Below are positions 33,394-37,235 of a DNA stretch of 37,235 nucleotides, piece after piece (position 1 is the first letter of the stretch; every line of letters begins with the position of its first letter). A program made the position numbers and the translations under genes. The notes beneath the pieces were generated by a model that was not told where the DNA came from, ran no database searches, and worked only from the letters and a program-made list of their open reading frames with translations. Source of the DNA: Sphingomonadaceae bacterium. GTDB taxonomy: Bacteria > Pseudomonadota > Alphaproteobacteria > Sphingomonadales > Sphingomonadaceae. The stretch is taken from contig CANHQT010000022.1 of NCBI GenBank assembly GCA_947463325.1, positions 1 through 37,235 on the forward strand. Direction: 5' to 3'.

Positions 33394-35672
33394 CGCGAGC
33401 GATGGCGAATATTGGCGGGGCGGCCGCGGCGGCCCTGCATCGGCCTTCCTTTTGCGCCCTTGCCGCCATGACGCGCAGAACCGCGCCGCGCGAAATCTCT
33501 GGCGTTGGGATCAGCATCTGGAAGCGCAAAGGCGAGACTGCCGGTGAGCGGATTGGCCTCCACCAATCGCAACTCCATGCGCTGACCTGAGGTGAAACGG
33601 ATGCCGCTATGTTCGCCGATCAGGCTTTGGCTGGCCTCATCATAGCGGAAATACTCATCACCCAATGTGGCAGCAGGAACGAGCCCGTCCCCGCCAAGCC
33701 CCTCAACCTGAGCGAAGAAACCAAAGGGCTGCACGCCGGTGATGCGGGTCGGCAGAACATCCCCGACCTTTTCGGCAAGATAGGCGGCGACATAGCGATC
33801 GATCGTTTCGCGCTCGGCCTCCATAGCGCGGCGTTCGGCGGCGGAGATGCGCTCGCCGATGCGGGCCATGGTTGCGGCCTCTTCCTTGGTCAGAGCTGTC
33901 GCTGCCGGGATCGAACGATCGCGCGGCTTGGCCGCTTCGAGCCCATAGGCGCCGACCAGCGCCCGGTGGACGAGCAGATCCGCATAGCGCCGGATCGGCG
34001 AGGTGAAGTGGCCGTAGCTGCCCAGCGCGAGGCCGAAATGCCCGGCATTGACCGGCGAATAATAGGCCTGCGTCTGGGTGCGCAGCAATTGTTCCATGAC
34101 GCGCTGGCGAGCATCATCATCGCTCTCAAACCGTTCGAGCAGGCGGTTAAAGACCGCCGGGGTCATCACCTGACCGAGCGCGAAAGGCGCATCGTAAGTG
34201 GCGAGAAACTCCTTGAGCGCGACGAGCTTTTCGCGTGCCGGTGGCTCATGCACGCGGTACATGACCGGTGACTTCTTCGCTTCAAGCGCCTTTGCCGCAG
34301 CGACGTTCGCGGCGATCATATAATCCTCGACCAGGCGGTGGGCATCGAGCCTTTCACGCACGCGGATCTCGGATATGCGGCCCTTTTCATCGAGCATCAC
34401 CTGCCGCTCGGGCAGGTCGAGTTCGAGCGGGGAGCGGGCATTGCGGGCTTTGAACAGCAAGGCCCAGGCCGCCCAGAGGTGGCGGAGATGCTCCGGCGCT
34501 TCGCCCGCGTCGATCGCCGCCTGTGCATCCTCATAGGCGATGTTCGCCGCGAGCCGCACCAATGCGCGAGTGAAGCGCCATCCGGTCACCTTACCGCTCT
34601 TGTCGATAACCAAATGGCAGGCGAGTGCCGCGCGATCCTCGCCCTGCTTGAGCGAGCACATGCCCGATGACAGGACGTGCGGGAGCATCGGCACGACGCG
34701 GTCCGGGAAATAGACGCTGTTGCCGCGCCGCCCCGCTTCGCGGTCGATGGCGGTACCGGGACGGACATAGAAGCTGACATCGGCAATCGCGACAATGGCA
34801 CGATAGCCGCCGGGATTTGCGGGGTCCTCATCAGGCGCGGCCCAGATCGCATCGTCATGATCGCGCGCATCGCGCGGGTCGATGGCGACAATCGGCAGAT
34901 CGCGCAGATCATCACGGGTCCCGTCATCGACCGGCAAGGCCGAGACCAGCTTTGCGTCAGCCTCCACCTCATCGGTAAAGACGTGCGGCAGGCCATATTT
35001 GTGAATGGCGATGAGGCTGAGCGCGCGCGGCGCGAAGGGATCACCCAGCCGCTCGGTGACGCGTGCGGTCTGACGCGGCAAACGACCGGTGAGCGCGGCA
35101 AGCACAAGATCGCCCTCGCCTGCCTCTCCGGCATCGCTGACGGGCCATTCGCGGCGCTGGCGCTTATCGACCGAGCGCAACCACAGCATCGGCTTGCCGC
35201 CGGGGCCGACATCGCTACCGATGACCCCGATCACCTCCTCCGCGCCCGCCTCAAGCTTGCGGATAGGATGGGCACGATAGCCCTCCCCCGCTTCCTCGAT
35301 CCGGGCGAGGATGCGATCGCCCGGGCCGAGCGCTCCACGTCGACCGCGTTCGATGACCCGGACGCGCGGAGGCGGGCCATCCCCTTCCCACTTTTCGGGA
35401 ACGGCGAGCGGGGTGGCGCCATCGACATCGGCGATGCGCAGCACGGTGACCTTGGGTAGGCCGCCCATCTTGTGAAAGGCGCTCTTGCTCCCGTCGATCA
35501 GGCCTTCATCGGCCATATCTTTGAGCAGCTGTTTGAGCAGGATTTTCTGCGGCCCGCGAATGCCAAACGCCTTGGCAATCTCCCGCTTGCCCGCCGGTTC
35601 GCGCGACGAGGTGATGAAATCAAGGATCTGCTTGCTTGTGGGCAAACCGGCATGGCGGGTGGGTTTAGGCAT
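33390..35672 (-). CDS. rnr: Ribonuclease R
   Basis: Processive 3'-5' exoribonuclease able to degrade structured RNA, important for RNA quality control and trans-translation. About 760 residues, the normal size. An N-terminal winged-helix part (LPTSKQILDFITSS, KREIAKAFGIRG) leads into cold-shock/OB domains, then the RNB catalytic core with Mg-binding aspartates in VAIDPRDARDHDDAIWA and GNSVYFPDRVVPMLPHVLS. FGLALGSYGHFTSPIRRYADLLVHR is another RNB hallmark, followed by an S1 domain near the C-terminus (VGDVLPTRITGVQPFGFFAQVEG) and a basic tail rich in Gly/Arg. ATG 35672 fits the family start (PKPTRHAGLP) and has AGAAGA upstream; an ATG at 35696 would add 8 residues. It begins 8 bases inside the 3' end of the GxxExxY gene. 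Confidence 0.95.
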   Translation of the reverse strand: MPKPTRHAGLPTSKQILDFITSSREPAGKREIAKAFGIRGPQKILLKQLLKDMADEGLIDGSKSAFHKMGGLPKVTVLRIADVDGATPLAVPEKWEGDGPPPRVRVIERGRRGALGPGDRILARIEEAGEGYRAHPIRKLEAGAEEVIGVIGSDVGPGGKPMLWLRSVDKRQRREWPVSDAGEAGEGDLVLAALTGRLPRQTARVTERLGDPFAPRALSLIAIHKYGLPHVFTDEVEADAKLVSALPVDDGTRDDLRDLPIVAIDPRDARDHDDAIWAAPDEDPANPGGYRAIVAIADVSFYVRPGTAIDREAGRRGNSVYFPDRVVPMLPHVLSSGMCSLKQGEDRAALACHLVIDKSGKVTGWRFTRALVRLAANIAYEDAQAAIDAGEAPEHLRHLWAAWALLFKARNARSPLELDLPERQVMLDEKGRISEIRVRERLDAHRLVEDYMIAANVAAAKALEAKKSPVMYRVHEPPAREKLVALKEFLATYDAPFALGQVMTPAVFNRLLERFESDDDARQRVMEQLLRTQTQAYYSPVNAGHFGLALGSYGHFTSPIRRYADLLVHRALVGAYGLEAAKPRDRSIPAATALTKEEAATMARIGERISAAERRAMEAERETIDRYVAAYLAEKVGDVLPTRITGVQPFGFFAQVEGLGGDGLVPAATLGDEYFRYDEASQSLIGEHSGIRFTSGQRMELRLVEANPLTGSLAFALPDADPNARDFARRGSARHGGKGAKGRPMQGRRGRPANIRHRSR

Positions 35673-36138
35673 TTTGGTTCTTCTGGTTCGCGCCAAGTCG
35701 CCAAGACGCCAAGGGGGCAGAGTTGTTGATCAGGCGCTTTATGCCATCCTTGAACATGGGCGTTCCGAAATTGATCACAAATCCGAGCGGGAAGCCGCCG
35801 AGTTTGAGATAGGTCAGCACCTGCTTCGCATGTGCGGGGGTCGTGCGTTCGACCGACTTGATTTCAATCACGATGCACCGCTCGACCAACAGGTCGAGTT
35901 TGTAGGCGGCAGGCAAAACCACGTCTTCAAAAACAGCGTCGACCGGCAGCTGTCGGTCGACATTCAGGCCAAGCGAAACAAGTTTAGCAGACAACAGGGC
36001 TTCATACGCCGATTCAAGCAGTCCCGGCCCCAGATCGCGATGTAAACGAAAGGCCGTATCCACGACCAACCGCGCAATGGCATCGACCCTCGGGTCCGGC
36101 TCCATCATCTTGGCGACTTGGCGTCTTGGCGCGAACAT
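35665..36138 (-). CDS. GxxExxY family protein (PD-(D/E)xK nuclease-like)
   Basis: About 157 residues. The family signature GPGLLESAYE is followed by AYKLDLLVERCIVIEIKSV, in which the D...ExK pattern of PD-(D/E)xK nucleases is visible, then HAKQVLTYLKLGGFPLGFVINFG, the usual closing segment. The family is widespread but uncharacterised. The start is uncertain: ATG 36138 (4 bases after the peptidase stop) or ATG 36108/36105. The core ends near IKRLINN; the tail LASWRLGANQ is encoded by one copy of the flanking inverted repeat, and the possible N-terminal residues FAPRRQVAK by the other copy. The gene thus looks like a small unit set between the peptidase and rnr on the same strand. Confidence 0.87.
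   Translation of the reverse strand: MFAPRRQVAKMMEPDPRVDAIARLVVDTAFRLHRDLGPGLLESAYEALLSAKLVSLGLNVDRQLPVDAVFEDVVLPAAYKLDLLVERCIVIEIKSVERTTPAHAKQVLTYLKLGGFPLGFVINFGTPMFKDGIKRLINNSAPLASWRLGANQKNQNA
35687..35713 (+). repeat. Inverted repeat, rnr-side copy, of (CGCCAAG[A/T])n
   Basis: 27 bases: TTCG followed by three 8-nt units CGCCAAGT, CGCCAAGA and CGCCAAG. Its inverse is at 36109-36135 with 25 of 27 positions matching; the two mismatches are an A/T swap between units 1 and 2. It lies within the 3' coding end of the GxxExxY gene. Confidence 0.9.
36109..36135 (-). repeat. Inverted repeat, peptidase-side copy, of (CGCCAAG[A/T])n
   Basis: Read on the minus strand: TTCG then CGCCAAGA, CGCCAAGT and CGCCAAG, directly before the ATGATG at 36108/36105 of the GxxExxY gene. 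It pairs with the copy at 35687-35713 to bracket a 449-bp unit. It starts 7 bases downstream of the peptidase stop codon. Confidence 0.9.
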
Positions 36139-36142
36139 CTTC

Positions 36143-37235
36143 TCATGGAGCAGGCCGCGGCAACGGCTGGAAAGCACCGCCAGGGACAGCGGAGGCGATA
36201 GGGCTTTCGCTGCCGTCGGCAGCGATGGCAGAAACGCCGAACACCCAATCATCGATACGGGTTCCACGCAACACAACCGAAATCCGGCCATCGGATGCTG
36301 ATGGTGTGGGCGTGCGTTCGATCAGTCTGGTCCAATCGCGCTCGTCAGTGCGGCGGCGGTAAAGACTGTATCCGGCAGCGCCGGCTACTGGTTGCCAACT
36401 GACGGTCGTGTCGGGCCGCACTGCGCCTTCGACGCGCACGGCGGGCGGCATCGGCGCACGGGCGAGTGCGGTGAGGATCGAGATATTCAGGCGGGTGGCG
36501 CGAGCGAGATAGGCAAAATCCATCTCATCGACGGTGTCGCCATAGGTCACACCATTTTCGACCCTGAGATCCTGATGCTGATGGTCATAATCCTCGATAG
36601 CCACCGCAATGCGGATCGCCGGGAAGCCGGCTTCTTGCATCGGCAGCTGATCGCCTCCACGCCCGAAACGGTCGGCGCGCCACACCTGGCGCACGCCGAT
36701 CGGCGCGCCCGGCTGAGCCGCTATACCGGCGATAAAGCGCGAAAGATTGCGCGAAGGGCCGTCATTCTCTCCACCTTCGCGGCGAGCGGAAGCACGATAG
36801 GCCTCGGTCGCGTCTGCCCGGCCAGCTTCGGAGAAGACCCGGACATGCTCGGTTTCCGTCACGCCGTCGGAACCGCGTGAGCCGCCGACGATATCATTGT
36901 TGAGCACGGCCTTGACCGTCCAGCCCTCAGCCGCTGCATGGCGCGCGAGCAGACGGCCGCCGTAGAGCCCCTGTTCTTCGCCGGACAGCAGCGCATAGAC
37001 GATGGTGGTCGGGAAACGCTGACGCGAAAGGACGCGCGCTGCCTCCAGCACTGCGGCACTGCCCGAGGCATTATCGTTAGCCCCCGGCGCATCGCTGACC
37101 GCATCAAGCGCATCGGACACGCGGCTGTCGATGTGAGCCGAGATGATGACCACTTCGTCGGGCCGTTCGGTACCGCGCTGGATGGCCAGAACATTGACGA
37201 GGCGGGTGGGCGTCGGGATACGATTTCCCTGCACC
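36143..37235 (-). CDS. M28 family metallopeptidase (N-terminus off window)
   Basis: At least 363 residues; the frame is open to the window edge, so the N-terminal part including any signal peptide is missing. It is a zinc aminopeptidase-like peptidase of family M28. Metal and catalytic residues are visible in VVIISAHIDSR (His), GANDNASGSA (Asp), LLSGEEQGLYG (catalytic Glu then metal Glu), and LNNDIVGG (Asp). The distal metal histidine is probably in the DQLPMQ...EDYDHQHQD region. A fibronectin type III-like C-terminal domain follows (about 265-355, PPAVRVEGAVRPDTTVSW, then AAGYSLYRRR). Family members are usually exported and trim peptides in the periplasm. The stop lies 4 bases before the first possible GxxExxY start. 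Confidence 0.92.
   Translation of the reverse strand, partial: VQGNRIPTPTRLVNVLAIQRGTERPDEVVIISAHIDSRVSDALDAVSDAPGANDNASGSAAVLEAARVLSRQRFPTTIVYALLSGEEQGLYGGRLLARHAAAEGWTVKAVLNNDIVGGSRGSDGVTETEHVRVFSEAGRADATEAYRASARREGGENDGPSRNLSRFIAGIAAQPGAPIGVRQVWRADRFGRGGDQLPMQEAGFPAIRIAVAIEDYDHQHQDLRVENGVTYGDTVDEMDFAYLARATRLNISILTALARAPMPPAVRVEGAVRPDTTVSWQPVAGAAGYSLYRRRTDERDWTRLIERTPTPSASDGRISVVLRGTRIDDWVFGVSAIAADGSESPIASAVPGGAFQPLPRPAP

Overview
This 37.2 kb window reads as ordinary chromosome of an alphaproteobacterium. Order Sphingomonadales is the best fit, by inference. The pointers are high GC, the order transketolase / ZauP-like coiled-coil gene / zapA / 6S RNA / 5-formyl-THF cyclo-ligase / DUF2842, a stand-alone RadC-type JAMM gene, and an alphaproteobacterial style of 2-oxoacid dehydrogenase genes. 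No phage, transposase, CRISPR array or plasmid gene was seen. Genes are tightly packed and no gene-free stretch exceeds about 210 bases; the longest such stretch, between zapA and the cyclo-ligase, holds 6S RNA.

Layout. 1-2656 (minus): gap (cut by the window edge) behind tkt. 2810-4260 (plus): ZauP-like gene, zapA, 6S RNA, 5-formyltetrahydrofolate cyclo-ligase and a DUF2842 membrane protein, closed by a bidirectional terminator shared with tRNA-Asp. 4431-5606 (minus): AI-2E/PerM-type membrane protein. 5702-13467 (plus): a four-gene cassette of three small exported DUF11-type proteins, then a terminator-like hairpin, then a 1699-residue protein combining SdrB-like, DUF11 and Ig-like domains with a predicted outer-membrane beta-barrel. 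13472-17121 (minus): bkdA1-bkdA2-bkdB, branched-chain 2-oxoacid dehydrogenase E1 alpha, E1 beta and E2. 17201-18130 (minus): thyA.

18237-21374: RadC-type JAMM protein, tRNA-Pro(CGG), galE, a small lipoprotein, tRNA-Pro(TGG), a CitE-like CoA-ester lyase and a CAT-anticodon tRNA. 21337-26042: a polysaccharide deacetylase that runs into that tRNA, a histidine-kinase-like protein with a degenerate ATP-binding domain, a divergent Lrp/AsnC regulator, and a periplasmic TPR-like protein. 26240-28618 (plus): a 792-residue two-TM coiled-coil protein with TipN-like architecture. 28632-32737 (minus): exported amidohydrolase, lpdA (E3) and pyruvate dehydrogenase E2. 32938-33393: universal stress protein. 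33390-37235 (minus): RNase R, a GxxExxY PD-(D/E)xK protein bracketed by 27-bp inverted repeats, and an M28 peptidase cut by the window edge.

How the genes work together. Central carbon metabolism (gap, tkt, PDH E2, LpdA, BKDH) and housekeeping (zapA, ssrS, thyA, rnr, tRNAs) dominate. LpdA may serve both the PDH and BKDH complexes, because the bkd operon carries no E3 of its own. The most interesting accessory locus is the DUF11 cassette, which looks like a dedicated cell-surface system: small exported subunits plus one large outer-membrane protein, sharing an N-terminal NTA-type motif. The second is the GxxExxY gene, whose two ends are formed by inverted triplet repeats of an 8-nt unit, as if inserted as a small unit between the peptidase and rnr.
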